This document shows, in pieces, positions 56,457 through 64,000 of a stretch of DNA of 64,000 bases (positions are counted from its first letter, which is position 1; each line of letters opens with the position of its first letter). A model generated the notes under the pieces. It had not been told where the DNA came from. It made no database searches and saw only the letters and a list, made by a program, of their open reading frames with translations. A program made the position numbers and the translations under genes. Source of the DNA: Saccharothrix ecbatanensis (GTDB taxonomy: Bacteria > Actinomycetota > Actinomycetes > Mycobacteriales > Pseudonocardiaceae); assembly GCF_014205015.1 (NCBI RefSeq), contig NZ_JACHMO010000001.1:2852001-2916000 (forward strand), given 5' to 3'.

Positions 56457-58971
56457 CGATCGGCAGCGAGATCACCATGGTCAGGCCGCCGCCGGGGGTG
56501 TCCTCCGCGGTGATCGCGCCGCCCATCGCGTCCACGAATCCCTTGGCCACGCTCAACCCGAGGCCGACGCCAGGCGTGGCGGCTCGGTCGCCCAGCCGTT
56601 GGAACGGCGCGAACACCGCGCTCGCCGTGTTCTTCGGCAGCCCTTGGCCGTGGTCCACGACGCGCAGCTCGACCCGGTCACCGTAGGCGCTGGCACGCAC
56701 CGCGATCTCCGGCTCGTCCACCTTGATCCGGCCGTCTCCGTCCACGTCCACCATCCGGCGCGGGGTGAGCCTGCCGTGCCGCAGCGCGTTGTCGATCACG
56801 TTAGCCACCACGCGTTCCAGCAGGCCGACGTCCGCGAGCACCGGCGGCAGGTGTTCGGCCACGTCCACGGACAGCGTGGCTCGTTCGTCGATACCGGCCA
56901 GAGCGCGCGCCACCACCTCGTCGTACGTGACGGCACGCAGTTGGGGCGCGACCGCGCCGGTGGCCAGCCGGGACGAGTCGAGCAGGTTGTCGATCAGCCC
57001 GGTCAGCCGGTCTGCGGACACCTCCACGGTCTCCAGCAGCTCGGAGGTGTCCTCTTCGGACAGTCGCAGACCGGTGTCGCGCAGGCTGCCGATGGCGGCC
57101 TTGATCGAGGTCAACGGCGTGCGCAGGTCGTGGCCGACGGCGGACAGCAACGCGGTGCGCAGCTCGGTCGTCTCGGCCCGCCGCTGCGCCTCGGCGGTCT
57201 CGGCGGCCATCCGCTGCTGCCGCAACGCCATCAACGCCTGCCCGGCCGCCGCCTCCAGCGCGCGCTGGTCCCCGGCCGGCAGCGTCCGGCCGCGCAACGC
57301 AAGGTGCACGTCCGCCGTCACCGGCACGTCCACGTCGGCTTCGTCCGGCTCGGCGCACGGATGCGGTCCGACGCACGCCACCCGTTCCCACTCCCCGTCG
57401 CGCCGCTCCAGCAACGCCACCGACTCCAGCCCGAAGTTCTCCCGCACCTTCTCCAGCAGCCGGACCACCGGGAACGGGCTGGTCAGCACGGTCCGCGCGT
57501 AGGAGGCGAGCAGCGCCGCCTCGGTCCTGGCCCGCGCGCCCCGCTCGGCCAGCCGGGCCGCCCGGTCCACCACCAGCGCGACCACCACCGCGACCGCCAG
57601 CATGGCGACCAACGTGACCAGAGCACCCGGAGTGCCGACGACCAGGCTGTAGCGCGGCGGCGTGAAGAAGTAGCTCAGCAGCCCGGCTCCGAGGAACGCG
57701 GCGGCAAGCGCCGGGCCGAGCCCGCCGACCAGCGCGACCACCACCGTGGCCAGCAAGAACCCGACCACGTCGGTGGAGAACGTCAGGTTGTCGCGCCACA
57801 GCAGCCCGGCTCCCGTCACGGCGGCGGGCAGCAGCACCGCCAACGCCCAGCCGAGCAGGCTCCGCAACCGGGCCGTGGCGCCGCCGAGACGCCACCGGGG
57901 GACGCGACGCGCCTCGTCGTGCGTGACCATGTGCACGTCGATCGGCCCGGAGGCCTGGATGACGGACGCCCCGATGCCCTCGTCGAACACCCGCCCCAGA
58001 CGTGAGCGCCGGGACGTCCCCAGCACCAGCTGGGTCGCGTTCACGCCCCGCGCGAAGTCCAGCAACGCGGTCGGCACGTCGTCACCGACCACGGTGTGGA
58101 ACGTCGCGCCCACGTCCTCGGTGACCCGCCGCAACCCGGCCACCAGCTGCGGTGACGCCCCGCTCAGCCCTCCGCCGCGCATGATGTGCACGACCATCAG
58201 CTCCGCGCCCGCGCGCACCGCGACGCGACGGGCCCGGCGGATCAGCATCTCGCTCTCCGGGCCGCCGCTGATCGCCACCACGACCCGTTCCCTGGTCTCC
58301 CAGGTGTCGGTGATGCGCTGCTCCGAGCGGTACCGCTGCAACGCGACGTCGACCTGGTCGGCCACCCACAGCAGGGCGAGTTCGCGGAACGCGGTGAGGT
58401 TGCCGATCCGGAAGTAGTTGCCCAGCGCCGCGTCGATCCGGTGCGCGGCGTAGACGTTGCCGTGCGCGAGGCGGCGGCGCAGCGCCTCCGGCGTGATGTC
58501 GACCAGTTCGACCTGCTCGGCGTGCCGCACCACCTCGTCCGGCACGGTCTCGCGCTGCGCCACGCCGGTGATCCGCTCGACCACGTCGTTGAGCGATTCG
58601 AGGTGCTGGACGTTGACCGTGGAGAGCACGTCGATACCCGCGTCCAGCAGCTCCTCCACGTCCTGCCAGCGCTTCGGGTTGCGGGAGCCGGACGCGTTGA
58701 TGTGCGCCAACTCGTCCACCACCGCGACCTCCGGCGCGCGGGCCAGCAGGGCGTCGAGGTCCAGCTCCAGGTGGTCGGGCGGCAACCGCTCCAGGCCTTC
58801 GAGCAACGCCTCGATCCGCTCCCGGCCGTGCGTCTCGACCAGGCCCACGACCACGTCGGTGCCGCGGGCCCGGCGTCGGTGCGCCTCGCTCAGCATGGCG
58901 AACGTCTTGCCGACACCGGGCGCCGCGCCGAGGTAGATCCTCAACTCGCCGCGCTTGCGCTTGCCGTCCAC
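56440..58971 (-). CDS. kdpD: KdpD-type sensor histidine kinase
   Basis: GTG 58971 gives 843 aa; the longer frame covers pseudogene sequence. The N-terminal KdpD domain has Walker A GAAPGVGKT and VVDELAHINASGSRNPKRWQDVEELLDAGIDVLSTVNVQHLESLND. A universal-stress-like domain follows (VVVAISGGPESEMLIRRA, LVLGTSRRSRLGRV), then four membrane segments (about 425-520; LLGWALAVLLPAAVTGAGLL, AFLGAGLLSYFFTPP), a GAF-like part, the H box AVGHDLRTPLTSIKAA and the ATPase (NVIDNALRHG, VVDHGQGLPKN, GVGLGLSVAKGFVDAMGG). It senses potassium/ionic stress in bacteria with kdpFABC. No kdpE or kdp pump gene is adjacent here. Confidence 0.95.
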   Translation of the reverse strand: MDGKRKRGELRIYLGAAPGVGKTFAMLSEAHRRRARGTDVVVGLVETHGRERIEALLEGLERLPPDHLELDLDALLARAPEVAVVDELAHINASGSRNPKRWQDVEELLDAGIDVLSTVNVQHLESLNDVVERITGVAQRETVPDEVVRHAEQVELVDITPEALRRRLAHGNVYAAHRIDAALGNYFRIGNLTAFRELALLWVADQVDVALQRYRSEQRITDTWETRERVVVAISGGPESEMLIRRARRVAVRAGAELMVVHIMRGGGLSGASPQLVAGLRRVTEDVGATFHTVVGDDVPTALLDFARGVNATQLVLGTSRRSRLGRVFDEGIGASVIQASGPIDVHMVTHDEARRVPRWRLGGATARLRSLLGWALAVLLPAAVTGAGLLWRDNLTFSTDVVGFLLATVVVALVGGLGPALAAAFLGAGLLSYFFTPPRYSLVVGTPGALVTLVAMLAVAVVVALVVDRAARLAERGARARTEAALLASYARTVLTSPFPVVRLLEKVRENFGLESVALLERRDGEWERVACVGPHPCAEPDEADVDVPVTADVHLALRGRTLPAGDQRALEAAAGQALMALRQQRMAAETAEAQRRAETTELRTALLSAVGHDLRTPLTSIKAAIGSLRDTGLRLSEEDTSELLETVEVSADRLTGLIDNLLDSSRLATGAVAPQLRAVTYDEVVARALAGIDERATLSVDVAEHLPPVLADVGLLERVVANVIDNALRHGRLTPRRMVDVDGDGRIKVDEPEIAVRASAYGDRVELRVVDHGQGLPKNTASAVFAPFQRLGDRAATPGVGLGLSVAKGFVDAMGGAITAEDTPGGGLTMVISLPIAPVTA

Positions 58972-59015
58972 AGCGCCAGTGTGCTCGCGCCTGATCCGGC
59001 CCGCGTTCGAGGGGG

Positions 59016-59804
59016 CTACTGCCGCACGGGCACGGCTTCCTCCTCCACCGCTGCCGCGACCCGTGGCAGCGACATCGCGATGAGCGCACCCACCACCGCC
59101 ACCACACCGCCGATGGAGAAGGCGAGGCGACCGCCAGGACGTCACCGGACAGCCCGCGCGTGCCCGCGTTTCGCGATGGCCACGAAGACGGCGAGGCCGA
59201 TGGCGTAGCCGATCTGCTGGGTCGTCGACGCCATGCCCGATGCGATGCTCTGCTCTTCCTGCGCGACACCGGACGCCGCCGCGATCCACATGGCGGTCCA
59301 CGCGATGCCCTGCCCGACGCCCATCACGACCAGGCCGGGCACCAGACCCCAGTACATGCCGTCGGCGACCACCCCGAACGCGAGCCCGACCGTGCCGACG
59401 CCACCCATGACGAAGCCAGTGATCAGGCTGGTCCGGGTGCCGTGGCGGCTGGTCATCCGCTCGCCGACCTGGGTGCCCACCGCGATCGCCACCGCCCGCG
59501 GCCGGTCGGCCGGGATGAGCACGAACGCGGCCAGCCCGATCGCGAGTGCCAGCGGCACGTTCACGAAGAACACCGACGCCCAGCCGAACGCGCCGGTCAG
59601 CACGCCGCCCAGCAGTGAACCCAGGGTCAGGCCACCCGCGCCCGCACCGCCCCAGACGGCCAGCGCGCGGTTACGTGGTCGGCCCTCCGCGAACAACGTG
59701 TTGACCGGCGACAGCGTGGCCGGAAACAGCAACGCGCCGCCAAGACCCTGCACCGCGCGCACGGCGATGATCGTCATGCTCGCGGGCGGCAGGACCAGGT
59801 CCAT
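59016..59804 (-). pseudogene. Decayed DHA2-type MFS drug transporter
   Basis: The fragment starts inside the transporter (IIAVRAVQGLGGALLFPATLSPVNTLFAEG) with the first three membrane segments missing. The next part is intact (AVWGGAGAGGLTLGSLLGGVLTGAFGWASVFFVNVPLALAIGL), then about 150 residues are missing before the last segments (SIASGMASTTQQIGYAIGLAVFVAIA). The frame breaks at 59142, and the expected ending continues in two other frames (GTRGLSGDVLAV, then LAFSIGGVVAVVGALIAMSLPR to a TAG at 59016). It lies just downstream of a tetR gene that presumably once controlled it. Confidence 0.85.
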
Positions 59805-59895
59805 GAGCGCACGGCCGACCGGGACTCAGGCCGACGCGGGCTCCGAGTCGACGGATAGCACCCGCAGGTGTCAGCGATTCGCATTCATTGGGACA

Positions 59896-60477
59896 TCAAT
59901 CGGCGAAACCCGCGTCCAGCCGAGCGATCATCACGCCGATCAGGTCGGACAACTCGGGCCGGTCGGCGGCGTCCAGCCACCAGCCGACCACGACGCGCAG
60001 CGTGGCCATCACGGTAGCCGCGAACATCATCGGGTAGACGTCGACGGCCGGGTCGACGCCGACCCGCGCGGCCACAACGGCGGCCAGTTCGCGCTCCTGC
60101 ACGGTGAAGGCCGCCACCTGGTGCGGCAGCAACGCGGGCGTCCGCCTCAGCACCCGCAGCTGCGCCACCCGTTCCGGGTCGATCCGATCGGGCACGATCT
60201 CGATCAGAGCCGCGTGCAACGCCCGCAACACCGGTTCCTCGGCAGGACGCCCCGCGAAGGCTTCCACGAACGCGGCGGCCGTGGCGACGTCACCGGCGAC
60301 GACGGCCTCTTCCTTGGACGAGAAGTAGTTGAAGAACGTGCGGACGGAGACGCCGGCCTCGTTCGCCACCTGTTCGACTGTCACCCCGTCGAGGCCGTGC
60401 TCGACGCACAGTCGCAGTGCGGCATCAGCCAACGCCGTGCGAGTGGCCAGCTTCTTGCGTTCACGCAGTCCTGACAC
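59896..60477 (-). CDS. TetR-family regulator
   Basis: GTG 60477 gives 193 aa. The helix-turn-helix is KKLATRTALADAALRLCVEHGLDGVTVEQVANEAGVSVRTFFNYFSSKEEAVV, of the RTFFNYF subgroup that usually controls MFS or ABC drug exporters. The C-terminal domain is helical with PMMFAATVMATLRVVVGWWL. Its probable target, the MFS gene downstream, is a pseudogene, so it may be an orphan regulator. It closely resembles in layout the second TetR at 62076-62684. Confidence 0.92.
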   Translation of the reverse strand: MSGLRERKKLATRTALADAALRLCVEHGLDGVTVEQVANEAGVSVRTFFNYFSSKEEAVVAGDVATAAAFVEAFAGRPAEEPVLRALHAALIEIVPDRIDPERVAQLRVLRRTPALLPHQVAAFTVQERELAAVVAARVGVDPAVDVYPMMFAATVMATLRVVVGWWLDAADRPELSDLIGVMIARLDAGFAD

Positions 60478-60527
60478 GCGCGAAAGTGTCGCACCTGCCC
60501 GGTGCCGGACAGGTGCGACACCCGTGT

Positions 60528-62063
60528 CTAGTGGCTGTCCGCCATCTCCGCGGCCAGCCGCTCGTCACCACTGAGCGTCTTGAGCGGCTTCTCCTTGATG
60601 AACAGCACCGCCACCAGCGCGAGCACCGCGATCGGCGCGCCGATCAGGAACAGCTCGGCCGTGGCCGTCGCGTAGATCTCCCGCATGATCACCCGCACCG
60701 GCTCGGGCAGCAGCGACAGGTCGGGAACGGTGGCCTCCGCGCCGTCCGGCGCCGGGCCGAACTTCTCCTCGCTCAGGCCCGTCACCCGGTTGGCGAGCAC
60801 CGCGCCCAACGCGCTCACGCCGATCGCGCCGCCGAGGCTGCGGAAGAACGTGAGGGTGGACGTGGTCGTGCCGAGGTCGCGGGCCGGCACGTCGTTCTGC
60901 GCGGCCAGCACCAGGTTCTGCATGAGCAGACCGACGCCGACGCCCAGCACGGCCATGTGCACGCTGACCATGAACACGCTCGTGTTCGCGTCGATCGTGG
61001 CCAGCAGCAGCATCCCGCCGACCATGATCACGCCGCCGGCGACCAGGAAGCCCTTCCACTTGCCCCACTTGGTGATCAACTGGCCCGCCACGGTGGACGA
61101 CACCAGGAGGCCGAAGATCAGCGGCAGGCTCATCAGGCCGGCCTGCGTCGGCGTCTTGCCCAGTCCGATCTGGAAGTACTGGGACAGGAACACCGTGCCG
61201 CCGAACATCGCCACACCGACCAGGGCGCTGGCCAGCGTCGTCATCGCGACCGTGCGGTTGGCGAAGATGCTCAGCGGCACGATCGGGTCCACCGCCCGCG
61301 ACTCCACCCACACCGCCAGCGCCAGCAGCACCACGCCGAGCGCGACCAGCAGCGCGGTCCACGCCGAGGCCCACTCGAACTGGTGACCGGCCAACGTCGA
61401 CCAGATCAGCAACGTCGACACGCCACCCACGATCAGCGCCGCGCCCAGGTAGTCGATCTTGACTTCCTTGCGCACCACCGGGAGGTTCAGCGTGCGCTGG
61501 AGCAGCATGATCGAAGCAAGGGTGAACGGCACGCCGATGAAGAAGCACCAGCGCCAGCCCAGCCACGAGGTGTCCACCAGGATGCCGCCGATGAGCGGCC
61601 CGGCGACCGTGCCGACGCCGAACACCGCGCCGAAGATGCCCGCGTAACGGCCCATCTCGCGCGGCGGGATCATCGCCGCCATCACGATCGTCGCCAACGC
61701 CGTCATACCGCCCGCGCCGAGACCCTGCAGGATCCGGCTGGCGATCAGCACTTCGACGTTCGGGGAGAACCCGGCGATGAGCGAGCCCACCGCGAACAGG
61801 CCGAGCGAGAGTTGGATCAGCAGTTTGCGGCTGTAGAGGTCGGCGAGCTTGCCCCACAGCGGCACGGTCGCCGTCATGGCCAGCAGTTCGGTGGTGACGA
61901 CCCAGGTGTAGACGGACTGCGAGCCGTGCAGGTCGGCGATGATGCGCGGAAGCGCGTTCGAGACGATGGTCGAGGCCAGGATGGACACGAACATGCCCAG
62001 CATCAGGCCGGACATGGCTTGCATGACGTCCCGGCGCGAGGTCGTGCCGGTTTCGGTGGACAT
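60528..62063 (-). CDS. MFS multidrug transporter (DHA2/EmrB type, 14 segments)
   Basis: ATG 62063 follows TGGGGGA and gives 511 aa. It begins MSGLMLGMFVSILASTIVSNALPRIIADLHGSQSVYTWVVTTELL, the typical opening of the proton-driven DHA2 family, with motif A GKLADLYSRK and motif C GAVFGVGTVAGPLIGGILVD. About fourteen membrane segments are visible, with an outer loop near residues 420-450 (GLSEEKFGPAPDGAEATVPDLS). It should export a lipophilic drug. It lies 12 bp after its tetR gene. Confidence 0.95.
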   Translation of the reverse strand: MSTETGTTSRRDVMQAMSGLMLGMFVSILASTIVSNALPRIIADLHGSQSVYTWVVTTELLAMTATVPLWGKLADLYSRKLLIQLSLGLFAVGSLIAGFSPNVEVLIASRILQGLGAGGMTALATIVMAAMIPPREMGRYAGIFGAVFGVGTVAGPLIGGILVDTSWLGWRWCFFIGVPFTLASIMLLQRTLNLPVVRKEVKIDYLGAALIVGGVSTLLIWSTLAGHQFEWASAWTALLVALGVVLLALAVWVESRAVDPIVPLSIFANRTVAMTTLASALVGVAMFGGTVFLSQYFQIGLGKTPTQAGLMSLPLIFGLLVSSTVAGQLITKWGKWKGFLVAGGVIMVGGMLLLATIDANTSVFMVSVHMAVLGVGVGLLMQNLVLAAQNDVPARDLGTTTSTLTFFRSLGGAIGVSALGAVLANRVTGLSEEKFGPAPDGAEATVPDLSLLPEPVRVIMREIYATATAELFLIGAPIAVLALVAVLFIKEKPLKTLSGDERLAAEMADSH

Positions 62064-62075
62064 CGGATCCCCCAG

Positions 62076-62684
62076 TTAGTCGCGGTGTGGTTCGGCGAGC
62101 CCGTGAGCGAGCATGTCGACGGCTTCGGCGAGCAGGACGTGCAGCGGCGTGGCGGTGCCGGCCCAGCGGGCGACAGCCACCCGGAACGCCGCGCCCGCCG
62201 CAGCGCCGAGCAGCAGCGGGTAGGTGTCGTCGGCGGGCAGCCCGACCCGTTCGGCGATTCCCGCGACCAGCTCGCGCTCGACCACTTCGCCGCCGGAGAA
62301 CACCTTCGCCAGCAGCACTGGGTGCTGCTGCACCACACGCATCCGCTGCAACCAGAGGTCGCGGTCGTCCGCCAGTTCCGCGGCGACTTCCGCCAACAAC
62401 GCCTCACGCACAGCCGCCGCGGCGGACAACTCCGCCGGTGCGGCGAGCACGTGGGCACGCATGCGAGGCCCCGCGTCCGGGTCGGGCCCGAGAACAGCGT
62501 CTTCCTTGCACGCGAAGTAGTTGAAGAACGTCCGAGTCGAAACCCCCGCCGCAGCGCTGATGTCCTCGACGGTCACCTGATCGAGACCATGCTCGGCGAC
62601 CAAACGCACCGCGGCGTGCCCCAAAGCCGTCCGCGTCTGCCGCTTCTTGCGGCCACGAAGCCCCTCGGCCGCCGGCGTGCTCAC
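62076..62684 (-). CDS. TetR-family repressor of the adjacent MFS pump
   Basis: I use GTG 62684 (STPAAEGLRGRKKRQTRTAL) because the longer TTG reading to 62720 runs through an operator-like repeat. 202 aa. The helix-turn-helix is HAAVRLVAEHGLDQVTVEDISAAAGVSTRTFFNYFACKEDAVL; the ligand domain follows. Two TTGCA-N5-TGCAA sites lie immediately upstream, so it probably represses its own tetR-MFS operon. Confidence 0.92.
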   Translation of the reverse strand: MSTPAAEGLRGRKKRQTRTALGHAAVRLVAEHGLDQVTVEDISAAAGVSTRTFFNYFACKEDAVLGPDPDAGPRMRAHVLAAPAELSAAAAVREALLAEVAAELADDRDLWLQRMRVVQQHPVLLAKVFSGGEVVERELVAGIAERVGLPADDTYPLLLGAAAGAAFRVAVARWAGTATPLHVLLAEAVDMLAHGLAEPHRD

Positions 62685-62705
62685 CCGATCAGCGTAAGGA
62701 GAAAC

Positions 62706-62737
62706 CTGCACGTACTGCAACTTTGCAGACCGTGCAA
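62706..62737 (-). promoter_or_regulatory. Two TTGCA-N5-TGCAA operator-like repeats
   Basis: CTGCACGTACTGCAA (62706-62720) and TTGCAGACCGTGCAA (62723-62737) are 15-bp inverted repeats of the same design placed 17 bp centre to centre, on nearly opposite turns of one and a half helix. They directly precede the tetR-MFS operon and are the obvious binding sites for its TetR protein. Confidence 0.75.
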
Positions 62738-62753
62738 CCTTGTGATCCCTCTC

Positions 62754-63548
62754 TCAGCTGTCGTGCCTGGTAGGCGCATCAGCGGCGACAAGAACGGCAA
62801 CGGTCCCCGGGTAGTCACCGTCCGACGCACGACTGTTCCGCTCACCCCACAGCGCACAGTCGAGCGGCGTGGGCCCGTCCTCGTCGAACGCCTTATCCGC
62901 AAGATCAGCACCACGCTCCACCAACAGCCGGACCACCTCGACCCGACCGTTCATCGCAGCCTGGTCCAACGGCGTGAAGTTGCTCCACCCCCGAGTGTCG
63001 ACATCCATCCCCGCGTCGAGCAGAGCGGCCACCACATCAGCCCGATCCAAAGCGGCGAACTGCCCCAGGATCCACCCGTAGTCGTCACCGCCAGGCGTGC
63101 CGAGGACCGGCGCGACAGCACGGGGCAGCGACACGGACTCACCACGCGCCACCGCCAACACCGCCTGATCCACAGCGTCCAACTCGGCTTCGGCACCATG
63201 CGACCGCAACAACGAATACGCGTCCAAGTGCCCACACCGAGCCGCCAACGCCAACGGACGCCGGCCGACGTCCCACCGCCCCCACGGCAGGTTCACGTCA
63301 GCACCAGCGGCGATCAACAGCCGCAGAACCTCGACGCTCCGACCCCGCCCGATCGCATGGTGCAGGCAGAACTCGGCGTTGACATCGACACCCCGGTCGA
63401 GGAACCACCGCAGCCCGACCACGTCCTCGCAGTCCAGCTTGTGGTTGACCATACGTTCGAAGCCCGGCCGGTACAGATCGTCCAGCAGCGTGGTGTCCGA
63501 CTGCTCGCAGGCGTGGTAGAAGGCGTCTTCGTCCGAAATCGGAGGCAC
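62754..63548 (-). CDS. Ankyrin-repeat protein
   Basis: GTG 63548 gives 264 aa. At least five ankyrin-like helical repeats are visible (LRWFLDRGVDVNAEFCLHHAIGRG, VLRLLIAAGADVNLPWGRWDVG-RPLALAARCGH, VVAALLDAGMDVDTRGWSNFTPLDQAAMNG, VVRLLVERGADLADKAFDEDGPTPLDCALWG). No signal peptide is present, so it mediates an intracellular protein contact of unknown kind. It ends 16 bp past the operator region of the tetR gene and stands divergent from the CBM48 gene. Confidence 0.9.
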   Translation of the reverse strand: MPPISDEDAFYHACEQSDTTLLDDLYRPGFERMVNHKLDCEDVVGLRWFLDRGVDVNAEFCLHHAIGRGRSVEVLRLLIAAGADVNLPWGRWDVGRRPLALAARCGHLDAYSLLRSHGAEAELDAVDQAVLAVARGESVSLPRAVAPVLGTPGGDDYGWILGQFAALDRADVVAALLDAGMDVDTRGWSNFTPLDQAAMNGRVEVVRLLVERGADLADKAFDEDGPTPLDCALWGERNSRASDGDYPGTVAVLVAADAPTRHDS

Positions 63549-63655
63549 ACCGAGGACACTACGTCACCCCGACGCGTGACCGTCTACTTCGAACAGTCCC
63601 AGCGCGCCGGCCGCTAAGGTGCCCGGAAGGCAAGATCGACCCTTGAGGGAGAACG

Positions 63656-63943
63656 ATGCTCCGCAGCACTCGCCTCTTCGGCCCGAAGCGCCGCGTCACC
63701 TTCTCGCTACCGCTCGACCACCCGCGCGGCCCGGTGAGCGTCGTCGGCACGTTCAACAGCTGGACCCCCGGCGTGCACGAGCTGGTACCCCGCCGCGACG
63801 GCACCCGCACCGTCACCGTGATCCTCCCCCCAGGCACGCACCGCTTCCGCTACCTGGGCGCCGGCGGCCACTGGTTCGACGACACCGACGTCCCCCACGT
63901 CGACCACGAAGGCTGCGTGATCACGATCGGAACCGACTCATAA
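63656..63943 (+). CDS. Isoamylase early-set/CBM48-like domain protein
   Basis: ATG 63656 follows GAGGGAG and gives 95 aa. The sequence KRRVTFSLPLDHPRGPVSVVGTFNSWTPGVHELVPRRDGTRTVTVILPPGTHRFRYLGAGGHWFDD is a single N-terminal early-set (AMPK/CBM48) module, which binds glycogen-like glucans in branching enzymes. Stand-alone copies are common in actinobacteria. Function is unknown. The 57 bp after it to the window end show no feature. Confidence 0.9.
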   Translation: MLRSTRLFGPKRRVTFSLPLDHPRGPVSVVGTFNSWTPGVHELVPRRDGTRTVTVILPPGTHRFRYLGAGGHWFDDTDVPHVDHEGCVITIGTDS

Positions 63944-64000
63944 CCACGATTGACACCGATCGTCCACAGAGGACGCCCTGGACGCAGCCGCCGCACAACG

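Noticed and set aside
60417..63617. A 1066-codon plus-strand frame across the TetR and MFS region
   Set aside because: It is low-complexity (His/Arg/Gln-rich) and antisense to four well-supported genes, so it is a shadow frame.

Overview
The window is very GC-rich chromosomal DNA with strong G/C bias at third codon positions, many GTG starts and many 4-bp GTGA/ATGA gene overlaps. Cell-wall arabinan genes (aftD neighbourhood), a SARP regulator, bald-type secreted hydrolases and many TetR/PadR/PucR regulators point to a filamentous actinomycete. A Pseudonocardiales genus such as Saccharothrix, Lentzea or Actinosynnema is my best guess (inference). I see no tRNA, rRNA, CRISPR array, insertion sequence or replication origin.

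Layout. 1-6082 (minus): three translationally coupled genes of a MoxR/DUF4132 (yeh/MolR-like) system running off the left edge. 6262-7941: a doubtful small ORF and a secreted glycosidase-like protein. 8136-15287: a compact class II lanthipeptide locus made of a SARP-like regulator, a Cys-rich precursor, LanM, an ABC exporter without a peptidase domain, and a BBE-type oxidase with both covalent-FAD residues. 15266-18725 (minus): small secreted protein, hypothetical, and a two-component system whose kinase/regulator junction holds a 45-codon chimeric duplicate. 18990-21171: a two-gene unit of a divergent class II DAHP-synthase-like protein and a chorismatase. 21358-24242: DUF1540 protein, membrane solute-binding/vWA protein, methyltransferase. 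24290-36001: a 78-bp tandem repeat, then a block matching the mycobacterial Rv0224c-Rv0236c/aftD neighbourhood (aftD, flippase-like, membrane protein, DUF2613 peptide, methyltransferase, DUF3068, GT4, GT2), which probably builds or exports cell-envelope glycan. 36206-46849: PucR regulator, SRPBCC, CBM2/beta-helix protein, SigJ-like ECF factor, GH18 chitinase, LigD polymerase domain, M28 aminopeptidase, carboxylesterase, VOC protein. 46979-48357: TetR gene with a palindromic operator, then a gene-poor stretch with a minisatellite. 48358-53611: rifampin phosphotransferase divergent from padR-fadH. 53673-58971: HD protein, fructosamine-kinase-like protein, HAF-repeat protein, orphan kdpD. 59016-63943: a decayed tetR/MFS pair, an intact tetR/MFS pair with two operator-like repeats, an ankyrin protein and a CBM48 protein.

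The most unusual content is the lanthipeptide locus with its covalent-flavin oxidase and no visible leader protease, the DAHPS-like/chorismatase pair in which the first enzyme has lost two of four metal ligands and two substrate-binding lysines, the chimeric mini-ORF inside the two-component operon, and the rph-padR divergent pair with a shared palindrome. All functions are inferred by eye from motifs and remembered family features. No database search was run.
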